NCBI RefSeq assembly: GCF_004359575.1
Contig: NZ_SCWF01000012.1
Location: 1-61,874 of the forward strand
From: Macrococcus bovicus
GTDB lineage: Bacteria > Bacillota > Bacilli > Staphylococcales > Staphylococcaceae
Length of the DNA: 61,874 nt
Reading direction: 5' to 3'
The notes beneath the pieces were generated by a model. The model was not told the origin of the DNA. It worked only from the letters and a program-made list of their open reading frames with translations, and searched no databases. The first letter of the stretch is position 1, and each line of letters starts with the position of its first letter. The position numbers and the translations under genes were made by a program. Below, piece after piece: positions 34,939 to 44,456 of this stretch.

Positions 34939-35871
34939 CTATGTTTGTTCTTTATTATACAGAATATTTGGATTATTAGCATGCATTTTCCGCTGCAATA
35001 CAAAATAGATGACGGCAGTGATGATAAAAATAACAGTCCCCCGTATCAGCACGATATCGACAGCGAGATTTTTATAGTCTCCGATGCCGAGTGCTGTAAA
35101 GACGAAGAGCGTGATAAGCGAGCTGCTGATAAGAGCGGGCACCAGTGCCAGTCCAGCCGCTCCGCGCAGCAGCAGATAAAGTGCAACCCCTTGCAGCAGG
35201 CCGCCTATCAGCGTCAATATAGTGAAGGCAAGCACAGATTCTGTACTGATGATCAATGTCTTCAGCATGATGCCGGCAGAAAACAAGATTACTGCAGGCA
35301 TGACTCGATACTTCAAGCCACTGAGATCAATCAAGAGTAACGGGGTGATGACGAATAAAGCCATGACAACGATGAATATATAATCTGTCTGTAAACTATG
35401 TGTCACGTAACCCAGATAATCATGAGAGCGGTAGAGTGTGACGAGTTCCTGGAACTTTGCTGCATCCATAAATGTCTCACTTGAGAAATATAAAATCAGC
35501 AAAGGGATCGCCACAGCAAATAAACCGAGTGCGAGAAGTACATAACCCATGCTTTTTCTTAGAAACTTTGCACAGAAGAGGCCGAGGCCAAGTGCCAGCA
35601 CGTAGCCTGTTGAACTGAACAGCCACTTATCCAGCAGACCGCAGCCGATTATGATCATAATGGCGCGCAGCGACAGTGACAGCTCCCTCAGGGCAAGGGG
35701 GATCACCGCCTGTCCGACGCCGAATGCCAGAATAACAGTGAGCAGGAATGTCGAACGTTCAGGCTCGGCAAAATATGCAGCAGGCGCTGTTATCATAAAT
35801 GGATGAGCCATTTTCAGGCTAGTCTCCATTAGTAAAGCAAGTAAACCGATTAATACTAGCATATGTTTCAT
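34939..35871 (-). CDS. Unknown polytopic membrane protein coupled to addA
   Basis: A 310-residue protein with about ten hydrophobic helices (for example [69 protein letters not shown]) and few charged residues. I recognise no family or motif. Its start codon overlaps the addA stop (ATGA), so translation is coupled to the AddAB nuclease genes, although this may reflect convenience rather than function. In staphylococci as I recall, addA is followed directly by the FAH gene, so this looks like an added gene. Composition is like its neighbours. Confidence 0.7.
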   Translation of the reverse strand: MKHMLVLIGLLALLMETSLKMAHPFMITAPAAYFAEPERSTFLLTVILAFGVGQAVIPLALRELSLSLRAIMIIIGCGLLDKWLFSSTGYVLALGLGLFCAKFLRKSMGYVLLALGLFAVAIPLLILYFSSETFMDAAKFQELVTLYRSHDYLGYVTHSLQTDYIFIVVMALFVITPLLLIDLSGLKYRVMPAVILFSAGIMLKTLIISTESVLAFTILTLIGGLLQGVALYLLLRGAAGLALVPALISSSLITLFVFTALGIGDYKNLAVDIVLIRGTVIFIITAVIYFVLQRKMHANNPNILYNKEQT

Positions 35872-38800
35872 GATTCAACCTCTAGTTCTTTGTAGTCGAA
35901 GAAATAAAGATAGCCTTTGACCGGCTGTTTCAGCATTTCCTCCAACGCTTTCTGATAGTAGTGCATCTGGACGGTATAACGTTGACGCACAGCCAGTGCG
36001 GCATCATGCACGGACCCACCTAGTCTCGGAATCAGACGGTCTGTCTTGAAGTCCACAAAATAATACTGATCATCAAGCCTGTAGACACAGTCAATCATCC
36101 CTTGAACAAGGGGCTCGACCGGTGCGTCTTCAATCACTCGTCCAGTCAGATAAGACTTGCCGATGACAAAAGGTAATTCAGTATAGCGTTCTCCTCTCGA
36201 CATCTGCTGATAAAGTTCTGAAGATGAAAAACGGATCAGCGCTTCCTGATCAACCAGTTTGCTGTCCTCTTCTGAGATGATGCGTTTGTCCACGAGTGTG
36301 AGCAGCAGCTTCTTAATATCTGCGTGACTTTTGACGGTGCCGTCATAAGGGAAATGCTGCATGACCGTATGCATCAAAGTTCCACGTTCCGCTGCTGTCT
36401 TTTTCACTTCAGACATGAATTTCGGCCGCTCATAGCTCGCCCGTTCCAGCTGATACTGATTGACAATCGTCCAGGTTGTCGCATCATCATCGACTTCAGT
36501 CTGACGTTTAATATCCGATACAGATTCTTTAGTCGGCAGCTTGTTGAGTTCAAGGTAAGGATACTGATAGTCCGCTCGCTCAACAAGCCAGTCAGGTGAA
36601 CGGGACGTGATGACTGTATCAACCGCCGCTTCCTCCTGGGCTATATCATCCAGTTCCCGGATGACCTGAATATCCAGTGCATCCGCTGCCACTATCAGTT
36701 CAAGTGGTTTCGTCGCATTCAGTCTGACATACTCATCTCCAGCATCCTGCTGCTGCCAGGTTTCAAGTTCTTTTTCTGTCGCTGAACCGACTAGAATCAA
36801 CTGTTCTTTTGCACGTGTGAACGCCACATACATGAGTCGCATCGATTCAGAAATACTTTCGCGCCTGCCTTCCTTCTTAAAGTACTGACTGAAGAGTGTC
36901 GGATAACTATAATGCTCTCGCTGATCATAATAAGTCATGGCAATCCCGAGCTTCTGATTAGGAATCACTGCACCGGACAAGTCCAGCATATTGAACTTTT
37001 TACCTAGCTCTGAATAGATGACATATGGGAACTCAAGCCCTTTACTCGAATGAATCGTCATCAGTCTGACGACATCAGCTTCCTCAGATAATATATTCAC
37101 TTCGCCGAAATCCTTATTCTTGTCTATCATATTGTCTACATATCTGATGAACTGGAAGAGGCCCCGGTAGCTTGAGCGCTCAAAATCTTCAGACTTGGCG
37201 AGCAGCCCTAGTAGGTTAGCCCGTCTCTGCTCACCGCCTACCAGCATTGAGAATTTCTCGACGACATACTGCTCCTCATAAATCATTTCGAGCAGCGGTC
37301 TGACCCCGATCGTCCGGGCTGCGCTGCGGTAATGATCCAGCGTCGTGATGAAGTGCTTGACTTTGTCAGCAAGTGGTGTGCGGTAAGTCTCCGCATATGC
37401 CAGCATATCCTGATAGAAATACTGACCGGATTGTCTCAGATCCACCAGTTCTTCTTCATTGAACTGATAGAGAAGTGAACGCAAGACACCCACCAGATGG
37501 TTATCCTGCAGTGGGTTGTCGATGATACGAAGCAGACTGATCATCGTCCGTATTTCATCTGTTTCAAAATAGCCGCTGCGGCTGTTGACATGAAACGGGA
37601 TGCCGTATTTCTTGAATATCTGCTGAAGTTCTGCACTATTTGAAATCTGGCGCTGCAGTATGACGATATCGCGGTAAGAGGCTGGCCGGTAGACGCCGTT
37701 GTCATAGACTTCAGCGTGCGCCACAATGTCCATGATTTTGCGGGCTATCCATTCGCTTTCCAGCGGTTCATCATTCTTGATGATGACATTCAGTTCTGTC
37801 GGGTGCGGTGTGTCATCGAATGATGCTCCGAAGTACAGCTGCTGGCGTTCATCATAATCGACTTCGCCTACAGCTTCGTCCATTATTCTGCTGAAGACCG
37901 CATTCGTGTCGTCAATCACTTCTCGTCGTGAACGGAAGTTGCGTGATAGATCGATGACCTGGCCGCTCTTGCCGTCGAAACGTTTATATTTATCAAGAAA
38001 AAGTCCCGGTTCTGCCTGGCGGAATTTGTAGATGGACTGCTTGACATCCCCCACCATAAAAAGATGGTCATGGTTGATGCTCTGCAGGATCGTCTCCTGC
38101 ACACGGTTGGTATCCTGATACTCATCGACCAGAATCTCCTTATACTTCTGCTGTAGATTAAGCGCGATCGGTGTCGGCTGTCCGTCTTTCAGCAGGATGT
38201 CGAGAGCCAGATGTTCATAATCCGTAAAATCCAGAATCTTACGCTCACGCTTGCTGCGGCTGAACGCCTCAATCAGTTCAATCGTCAGCTGAGCGAGCAA
38301 TGCCACCTCGTCTGCCATAGCATGCAGGTCATCTATCATCTCTTCAGGAGGTGCGAAGAAATAATCGGTCTTAACTGCATTCAAGATCTCTTTCGCCTGG
38401 TTGAACTGTGCTTTAATCCGTTCTTCTTCAGCTGTATCTAGACGCATATCTTCGAACTCTTTCTTGAATCTGAAAGGCGGCGTTGACCAGTTATCGAGCG
38501 CAGTCAGCCGGTGATAAAGCGCTGTATAGTCACCGCTGACCTGCTCCAGTTCAGCAATATAGGCTTCAGCTTTTAAAAATTGCTTTTCGTAGACCGGGCT
38601 ATCCAGTTCAGCTGCCGCCTCCCTGAAGAGCATGAGTGCCCGTTCAACTTCACTGATAACGGCTGACTCCATAGATTGAATAACAGGGTGACGGAGTGAT
38701 ACTTCTCTGTAGAGTGCCGGAAGATCCGTCAGCCATTCCTCCGGTGCTGGATTTGCCACGGCAAAATAATAGAGCTTCAGCACTGCATCCCGGAGAGACT

Positions 38801-39311
38801 GGTCACTTCTGTCGCTCGACAGATGGAGATTCGTCTTCAGAAAAGCATCAGACGGGTTTTCGTAGTGTTTCTCCATGATTTCATCGAGTGACTGCATCAG
38901 AAGCAGCGTGCCTTCCTCATCGCTCGCAGTACGGAATACAGGATCTAAGTCAATGGTGTAGTAATACTGTTCAATAAGGTTCAGGCAGAATCGATGTAAG
39001 GTTGAAATCTCAGCTGCATGAATTTTAACCAGCTGTTCCTTCAGATGATCAGTCGGCTGATTGATGACTTCCCGCTTGATCGCCTGCTGGATTCTCTCCT
39101 TCATTTCTTTGGCACTGGCATTGGTGAAGGTCACAATCAGTAGCTCATCCAGACTCATCTCTTCATAGATAATCTTGTGGATGATCCTTTCAACCAGGAC
39201 CGCCGTTTTACCGCTTCCTGCGGCTGCAGCAACCAGGATATCTGTACCGTTTGCTGTGATAGCCTGCCACTGCGCATCTGTCCACTGGGCATCAATCGGT
39301 TTCGTTCTCAT
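35868..39311 (-). CDS. addA: ATP-dependent helicase/nuclease subunit A (AddA)
   Basis: Helicase-nuclease subunit of AddAB, which processes double-strand breaks for RecA and degrades foreign linear DNA. The 1147 residues contain a UvrD-type helicase with Walker A AAAGSGKTAVLVER (near 35), motif II VDEYQDTN, motif III VGDVKQSIYKFRQAEP and motif VI RLMYVAFTRAKEQL. A C-terminal RecB-type nuclease shows GMIDCVYRLDDQYYFVDFKT with the catalytic Asp and Asp-x-Lys. It is slightly shorter than S. aureus AddA. It overlaps addB by 20 bases. Confidence 0.96.
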   Translation of the reverse strand: MRTKPIDAQWTDAQWQAITANGTDILVAAAAGSGKTAVLVERIIHKIIYEEMSLDELLIVTFTNASAKEMKERIQQAIKREVINQPTDHLKEQLVKIHAAEISTLHRFCLNLIEQYYYTIDLDPVFRTASDEEGTLLLMQSLDEIMEKHYENPSDAFLKTNLHLSSDRSDQSLRDAVLKLYYFAVANPAPEEWLTDLPALYREVSLRHPVIQSMESAVISEVERALMLFREAAAELDSPVYEKQFLKAEAYIAELEQVSGDYTALYHRLTALDNWSTPPFRFKKEFEDMRLDTAEEERIKAQFNQAKEILNAVKTDYFFAPPEEMIDDLHAMADEVALLAQLTIELIEAFSRSKRERKILDFTDYEHLALDILLKDGQPTPIALNLQQKYKEILVDEYQDTNRVQETILQSINHDHLFMVGDVKQSIYKFRQAEPGLFLDKYKRFDGKSGQVIDLSRNFRSRREVIDDTNAVFSRIMDEAVGEVDYDERQQLYFGASFDDTPHPTELNVIIKNDEPLESEWIARKIMDIVAHAEVYDNGVYRPASYRDIVILQRQISNSAELQQIFKKYGIPFHVNSRSGYFETDEIRTMISLLRIIDNPLQDNHLVGVLRSLLYQFNEEELVDLRQSGQYFYQDMLAYAETYRTPLADKVKHFITTLDHYRSAARTIGVRPLLEMIYEEQYVVEKFSMLVGGEQRRANLLGLLAKSEDFERSSYRGLFQFIRYVDNMIDKNKDFGEVNILSEEADVVRLMTIHSSKGLEFPYVIYSELGKKFNMLDLSGAVIPNQKLGIAMTYYDQREHYSYPTLFSQYFKKEGRRESISESMRLMYVAFTRAKEQLILVGSATEKELETWQQQDAGDEYVRLNATKPLELIVAADALDIQVIRELDDIAQEEAAVDTVITSRSPDWLVERADYQYPYLELNKLPTKESVSDIKRQTEVDDDATTWTIVNQYQLERASYERPKFMSEVKKTAAERGTLMHTVMQHFPYDGTVKSHADIKKLLLTLVDKRIISEEDSKLVDQEALIRFSSSELYQQMSRGERYTELPFVIGKSYLTGRVIEDAPVEPLVQGMIDCVYRLDDQYYFVDFKTDRLIPRLGGSVHDAALAVRQRYTVQMHYYQKALEEMLKQPVKGYLYFFDYKELEVES

Positions 39312-42300
39312 CTGTCTCTCCTTTCAGAAGTGCTTTGACATCTATCTTCTCATCGACATGTCTGACATCATCGCCGTTGAGCAGCGGGTCGATATGACAC
39401 GTTGACTTGAAGTTACAGAACTGACAAGGCAGCTGTTTGTTGAATTCAAGCGGTGCTACCTTTGTCTCACCATCCATAATAGCTGTCGCCGTCTGGATGT
39501 AATTCTTTCTGTTGATCTCTATGAGTGCCAGTATTTCGTCTTTCGTCAGCCGTTTTGACCGGCTGTCGAACAGGCCTTTTTTCGTCATCGTCACCGGAAT
39601 CACACTCGACTTGACACCTGCTGTCAGTTCAGTGTCAAGCTTGGTCGCTATATCCAGATCGTCCACGACAAAACCTTCCAGTTTATAGGCTTCCACATAA
39701 CGCCGGGCATGCTCAGCTGCCTCCTTCTTCAGCCCGTACTTCAGATAAGGCTGCTGAACATGGAAATAAAGCATAGCCGCCGGGTCCAGCGCATGCTGTG
39801 TCAGCTGGTCCGCATTCTGCAGGACAACGTCCATATAAGTCAGCATCTGCATCTGCTTGCCGTAATAGACTTCATTCAAATGCAGTGCATGACCAGATGA
39901 CTTATAATCGATGATACTGACATAGTCGCGGTCTGTTCCCTGCAGAAGGTCAATGCGGTCTATCTGGCCTCTGATGGAGATCGGTACGCCCTGCTCTGTA
40001 TATATCTTTGCAGCGCGGAACTGCCCTTTACGTTGCGGATCGCCGGAGAAACTCTGCTCAAACCGAGCCATCCGGAAATGCGAGCGGGACTGCTGCAGCT
40101 GAATAACAGAAAGAGTTTCCGTCAGAATCTTGGTGATCTGACGCACCATATACTGATAATAAGCTTTAGAATAGAGCACTTGGTACTGAACATCCGGAAT
40201 TAAACTCTGCAATGTGACTTCAACATACTGCTGCAATTCCTTCTTATCCATCATGACAATCCGGTCTTTAATTTCCTCGGAAATGATCTTGAGCGCATGG
40301 TGGAAGATATTGCCGAGTTCGAAGTGCTGGAATTCAAAGGGCTGTCTGATATTGAGAGCAAGGCCATGCGCTGCAAAATGCTGGAACGGACAGTTATTAT
40401 ACGTCTCAAATCGGGACACACTGGCCTTGATCTCATTGCCATATATTTTCCGCGTCCGTAAGTCATCCAGTTGAACAGTCTGATTACGATAATCACTGAT
40501 GCGCATAATACGCTGGAAGACAGCGAACTGATTCATCCATTCCTTCACGTAGTGCCATTCAGGATTGGCCTGCTGCTCAATCACGTGGCTGACGCCCGCA
40601 GCGATGGTCTCAATTAAATCTTCGGGCTTATGCTGTGCGTTCAGATAGTTGACTTCAAGCGCCGGAAAAATAGCTTGCAGCTGGCTGAGATAGCTGGAGG
40701 GCTGTCTCGCATTTCCGCTCTCATCCATCAGACTGTAGGTGATATGCAGTGTCTCTGACGCATTCGTCAGCACCTGATAGGCCACAAAGCTTTCATCTAT
40801 TGTGAGGGCTAGACTTGAGGGTGCCAGTCTGATATCGGCCGCTGCTTCGACCACTGCCTTATCCTGGTCTGTGATCAGCACGTTATCTTTAGATGCTCTC
40901 GGCAGCACATCCTCATTAAATCCGACAGCGAAGACGCATGGCGTATTTTCTATACGCGCGAGATCCATATTCAAAAGCTGCACCTCGTCCAGTGCCTGAG
41001 GAATACTCGAGAACTCCAGTGTCGTCAGACCGACATCCATCATGTCCTTCATCGTCTGAAAATCCGTTTCTTTATCTGCAAGCATTTCCACCAGCTCATC
41101 CAGCAGACCGATAATACCTGTATAGACCTGCTCATACTGCAGTGCCTCACCGTTCAGCCCTTGCTTGGTCAGCCGGTCTTTCTCAGCCATAAGATAGTCC
41201 GGCAGCTTGATCTCTTCCAGAAACTGATAGAGTCGTAACGCGAAATCATGTGCGTTCGTGACATCCTGCAGAGTCAGAATCTGTGTCATCAAAGGGATGA
41301 TATAAGTTCTGAACTGGTTCATCTGCTGCCATTCTTCTTCGCCGTAGGGTTTGCGCTTATCATAGAAGAAGCGTTCATCTTCCAGCCAGCGGTTGAAAGC
41401 AAGACCGCGTTCGATCACGGTATTTTCAAGCATATCAATCAGCAGCTGGTCATCCGCGATATCAAACCGGCGTGACAACAGCCCTGTCTTCAGTACACGG
41501 AATAAATGTTCCGTCTGCCACGGCTGACTGATGAAATCAAGTAATGACCGTACCAGTTCTACTGCGGGGTGGTGGATCATCTGTTCCTTCCGGTCGGTAT
41601 AATAGGGAATGTGATATTTTGAGAAATATTCCTTGAAGAGATTGATGTAGCTGTCGTCCCGATAAAGAATCGCTGTATCTGCATAGCGGTAACGGCCTGT
41701 TCGAGCTTGTCTATGGATCATTCTGACGACATACTCCACTTCTTTACGCATGCTCGGCGCTTCACTGACTGTCACACCCTCAGCCTCGCCTGGCGCAGGC
41801 AAGAGCGCATCGAACTGCTGCTCAAGTAATGCAAGCGACGGATTTTTAAATCTGGCTGTGTCTGACAGCTGTTCAACATGGACGTCTATAGCTGCACGAT
41901 GAAATGCCTCCGTCAGCAGTTGATAAGTTTCAAAAGTCTTTCTGAAGGTTTCATTCATTGCCGTTAAATCAACGGTCAGTGTGAGCGTCATTGATTTTGC
42001 ATACTTAGCCAGCTGCTGAATGACCTGATATTCAAGCGCTGTAAAGTTGTGAAATCCGTCGATATAAATATCCGCTTTCCGAATTGTTGCAGACTGCGGA
42101 ATTCTATCATAGAGAAAGTTCAGAATATCTTCTGCCTGGGTATAATGGCCTGCCAGCTCAGTCTCAAGTAGGCTGTATATCAATGAAATATCCTGTAATT
42201 TATGCTGTGTTCTGACCGGGAACGTCTCGTCTCCGCTCAGATCTTCAAGCATCTCCGCGCTAACACCATATTTCTTAAAGTCTTTGATGGCTTCTGTCAC

Positions 42301-42666
42301 CTTCTGGCTGAAACCATAATAGCGTGCAGACGACCGGTATAACGCCAACTGCTCCTGCTGCTCTTTTAAGATCATATGAACCAGCATCTCCACACCGGAA
42401 CTTGATATCATCTCTTCAGTCAGACCGCCCTCTTCACTTAGAATACGCCAGGATAAGCGGTCAAAACCATAGACGGAAGCACGCAGGCTGCCTTTTATTT
42501 CCGGGTCCCGCGCTAACTGCTGCTCAAAAGTATACGTGCTCTGCTTCGGTGTGATAATGATGATCGGATCACCCAACGGTACTTCTCGAATAGCGTCTTT
42601 AACAGATTCCATAATACGATGTGTTTTACCGCTGCCTCGCCGACCAAGTATTAATTGAACTGTCAT
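39292..42666 (-). CDS. addB: ATP-dependent helicase/nuclease subunit B (AddB)
   Basis: Partner of AddA: it scans for the Chi-like regulatory sequence and cuts the other strand. The 1124 residues have Walker A LGRRGSGKTHRIM at the N-terminus, an inactivated helicase-like body, and a C-terminal nuclease with RGQIDRIDLL and VSIIDYKSSGH. Four Cys for a 4Fe-4S cluster are visible: NNCPFQHFA near 800 and CQFCNFKSTC near 1090. The start ATG 42666 (MTVQLILG) follows AAGGGGG. It is first in an operon with addA. Confidence 0.95.
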   Translation of the reverse strand: MTVQLILGRRGSGKTHRIMESVKDAIREVPLGDPIIIITPKQSTYTFEQQLARDPEIKGSLRASVYGFDRLSWRILSEEGGLTEEMISSSGVEMLVHMILKEQQEQLALYRSSARYYGFSQKVTEAIKDFKKYGVSAEMLEDLSGDETFPVRTQHKLQDISLIYSLLETELAGHYTQAEDILNFLYDRIPQSATIRKADIYIDGFHNFTALEYQVIQQLAKYAKSMTLTLTVDLTAMNETFRKTFETYQLLTEAFHRAAIDVHVEQLSDTARFKNPSLALLEQQFDALLPAPGEAEGVTVSEAPSMRKEVEYVVRMIHRQARTGRYRYADTAILYRDDSYINLFKEYFSKYHIPYYTDRKEQMIHHPAVELVRSLLDFISQPWQTEHLFRVLKTGLLSRRFDIADDQLLIDMLENTVIERGLAFNRWLEDERFFYDKRKPYGEEEWQQMNQFRTYIIPLMTQILTLQDVTNAHDFALRLYQFLEEIKLPDYLMAEKDRLTKQGLNGEALQYEQVYTGIIGLLDELVEMLADKETDFQTMKDMMDVGLTTLEFSSIPQALDEVQLLNMDLARIENTPCVFAVGFNEDVLPRASKDNVLITDQDKAVVEAAADIRLAPSSLALTIDESFVAYQVLTNASETLHITYSLMDESGNARQPSSYLSQLQAIFPALEVNYLNAQHKPEDLIETIAAGVSHVIEQQANPEWHYVKEWMNQFAVFQRIMRISDYRNQTVQLDDLRTRKIYGNEIKASVSRFETYNNCPFQHFAAHGLALNIRQPFEFQHFELGNIFHHALKIISEEIKDRIVMMDKKELQQYVEVTLQSLIPDVQYQVLYSKAYYQYMVRQITKILTETLSVIQLQQSRSHFRMARFEQSFSGDPQRKGQFRAAKIYTEQGVPISIRGQIDRIDLLQGTDRDYVSIIDYKSSGHALHLNEVYYGKQMQMLTYMDVVLQNADQLTQHALDPAAMLYFHVQQPYLKYGLKKEAAEHARRYVEAYKLEGFVVDDLDIATKLDTELTAGVKSSVIPVTMTKKGLFDSRSKRLTKDEILALIEINRKNYIQTATAIMDGETKVAPLEFNKQLPCQFCNFKSTCHIDPLLNGDDVRHVDEKIDVKALLKGETDENETD

Positions 42667-42686
42667 AATATCCCCCTTATTAAAAA

Positions 42687-42714
42687 ACACTTTTTATACG
42701 GGTATAAAAAGTGT
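42687..42714 (-). terminator. Terminator between spsB and addB
   Basis: Perfect arms ACACTTTTTATAC / GTATAAAAAGTGT with a 2-base loop, then TTTTTT on the minus strand. It separates the signal peptidase transcript from addBA. Confidence 0.8.
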
Positions 42715-42721
42715 CTGCTTC

Positions 42722-43282
42722 TTATTGAGCTGGATCAAAATTATAATGAAAGACGTTGAATGGCCAGAAACGAAGGGCGACTTCACCCACGACCTGCTTC
42801 TCATCTATCAGTCCGAAATATCTGCTATCCTTACTGACTTCCCGGTTATCGCCTAGCACCAGCAATTTACCTTCAGGTATCGTATCTACTGACGGAGACG
42901 TAATATCCTTGACCGAGAAGTTCTCAGTCAATTGAACGTTTGTTTTAGATAGCTTATTTTCATCTAGGTAAGGCTCATCCACTTTTTTGCCGTTCACATA
43001 AAGGTTATCATCTTTATACATGACTTTATCGCCGCCGGTACCGATGACTCGCTTGACGTAATCATCTGTCTTGTCTGCATGGAAGACGACGACATCTCCT
43101 TTATGAATATCTCCGACTGTATAACCGATTTTATTGACGATGACTTTCTCACCGTTTTTCAGTGTGGGATGCATCGAATCACCGTTAATCGTATAAACTA
43201 AGAATAAAAACTGATGGATGACAAAGTAAAGTGCGACTGCAACGATAATCGCAAACAGCCACTCAAAAAGCTCTTTTTTCAA
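42722..43282 (-). CDS. spsB: Signal peptidase I (SpsB)
   Basis: Membrane serine protease that removes signal peptides from secreted proteins. One N-terminal helix (WLFAIIVAVALYFVIHQFLF) anchors an external catalytic domain. The nucleophile Ser lies in INGDSMHPTL, the general-base Lys in DDYVKRVIGTGGDK, and box E reads VLGDNREVSKDSRYFG. About 186 residues if it starts at TTG 43282, which has GAGGTG at 6 bases and gives the expected MKKELFEW; an ATG at 43300 overlapping the spsA stop is the alternative. It is coupled to spsA. Confidence 0.93.
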   Translation of the reverse strand: MKKELFEWLFAIIVAVALYFVIHQFLFLVYTINGDSMHPTLKNGEKVIVNKIGYTVGDIHKGDVVVFHADKTDDYVKRVIGTGGDKVMYKDDNLYVNGKKVDEPYLDENKLSKTNVQLTENFSVKDITSPSVDTIPEGKLLVLGDNREVSKDSRYFGLIDEKQVVGEVALRFWPFNVFHYNFDPAQ

Positions 43283-43292
43283 ACAAGACACC

Positions 43293-43775
43293 TCATTCAT
43301 TAAATTTCAGGTCTAAGTGACCTATTACTTTACCCATAATCTCATGTTCGTTCACACAGCCAAATGTTCTTGAATCGACACTCTCTTTCAGATTATCTCC
43401 TAATACAATATAACATTTTTCAGGGACCACTTGCCCGTTATGTCCATTGATATTCAGCAGCTCCTGATAATCCGCCTGCTGTTCTGAATACCTTTCTCCG
43501 TTGACATAGAGATATTGATGATGCACTGACACATAATCATGCGGTGTTGCGACCACTCTTTTGACGAACGTCTGATCATTGACCTTGAAGAAAATAATAT
43601 CATGCGTCTCAACAGGATGTATGATATCACCTATCACATTAATAAAGGCGAGCTCTCCGTCCCGTAATGCAGGCTCCATCGACCGGCCGTCCACTACATA
43701 CGTGGTCAGCAGAAAAGTACGAAAGATAACGAGGAAGACGAGACAACTTATCGTGTACCAGAGCCATTTCTTCAT
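43293..43775 (-). CDS. spsA: Second signal peptidase I paralogue (SpsA position)
   Basis: A 160-residue membrane protease of family S26 with one N-terminal helix (SCLVFLVIFRTFLLTTYVV). In S. aureus the paralogue at this place, SpsA, lacks the catalytic Ser and Lys. Here both seem present: Ser in DGRSMEPALRDGE and Lys in QTFVKRVVATPHD, with box E as VLGDNLKESVDSRTFG. It may therefore be an active second peptidase. It overlaps the VTT-domain gene upstream by 4 bases and spsB downstream by a few bases. Confidence 0.85.
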   Translation of the reverse strand: MKKWLWYTISCLVFLVIFRTFLLTTYVVDGRSMEPALRDGELAFINVIGDIIHPVETHDIIFFKVNDQTFVKRVVATPHDYVSVHHQYLYVNGERYSEQQADYQELLNINGHNGQVVPEKCYIVLGDNLKESVDSRTFGCVNEHEIMGKVIGHLDLKFNE

Positions 43776-44365
43776 CGTCTGCCACCGTGCGCGTGATAAT
43801 ATTCTTCTACTTTCTTACCGATGAACCACAGTGCAGCAAGTACAGCCATGACAACTACAGACTTCAGCGGCTGCGTGATAAACGACCTTAAATCGGCACC
43901 GATATAACTCAGAAGCAGTAACATCACTGCTTTACCTGTCATTGTAGCGAGGAGATAATGACGCTGTCTGATATTAGAGAGCGCGCCGACTATGTTGATC
44001 AGAAAGGACGGTGTAAACGGGAAACACAGCAGGACAAAAAGCGGGATGACCCCCTGCTCATTGATGCGCCACATCATTTTCTCGACATAGGGATGACGGT
44101 TGAGTTTTTTGACGAAACGATTCTGCCCATAGCGCCTGACGATAAGAAATACCGCATAGGCACCTGTTACTGCCCCTGACCAGGTCAAGAGAAAGCCGAG
44201 CGGCAGACCGAATGCATTGACATTTACCACTGCAAAAACGACAATCGGCAGCACAGGCAGAAAGGCTTCAGCAAAAGGAAGGAAAAAGCCGAGAAGCAGT
44301 CCCCATATCGGATGCTGTTCAACCCAGAACTGCAGGGTCTCAGGAGAAAATAAATCATGAAACAT
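43772..44365 (-). CDS. TVP38/TMEM64 (VTT, DedA-like) membrane protein
   Basis: A 197-residue integral membrane protein with about five hydrophobic segments and two re-entrant-loop-type motifs (FFLPFAEAFLPVLPIVVFA and FVLLCFPFTPSFLINIVGAL). The VTT family includes scramblases and flippases of undecaprenyl or other lipids; the substrate of this member is not known. The ATGA overlap with spsA indicates one transcript with the signal peptidases, which staphylococci share. Confidence 0.85.
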   Translation of the reverse strand: MFHDLFSPETLQFWVEQHPIWGLLLGFFLPFAEAFLPVLPIVVFAVVNVNAFGLPLGFLLTWSGAVTGAYAVFLIVRRYGQNRFVKKLNRHPYVEKMMWRINEQGVIPLFVLLCFPFTPSFLINIVGALSNIRQRHYLLATMTGKAVMLLLLSYIGADLRSFITQPLKSVVVMAVLAALWFIGKKVEEYYHAHGGRR

Positions 44366-44422
44366 GAGCTGACCCTCTTTTACGTATTTATTACTAGTTT
44401 ATACTATCCGCCCAAAAATAAA

Positions 44423-44449
44423 AAGAAAACCGCTATACGCGGTTTTCTT
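44423..44449 (-). terminator. Terminator of pgi
   Basis: Perfect arms AAGAAAACCGC / GCGGTTTTCTT lie 8 bases after the pgi stop, with T-rich sequence following on the minus strand. Confidence 0.7.
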
Positions 44450-44456
44450 ATGAATA

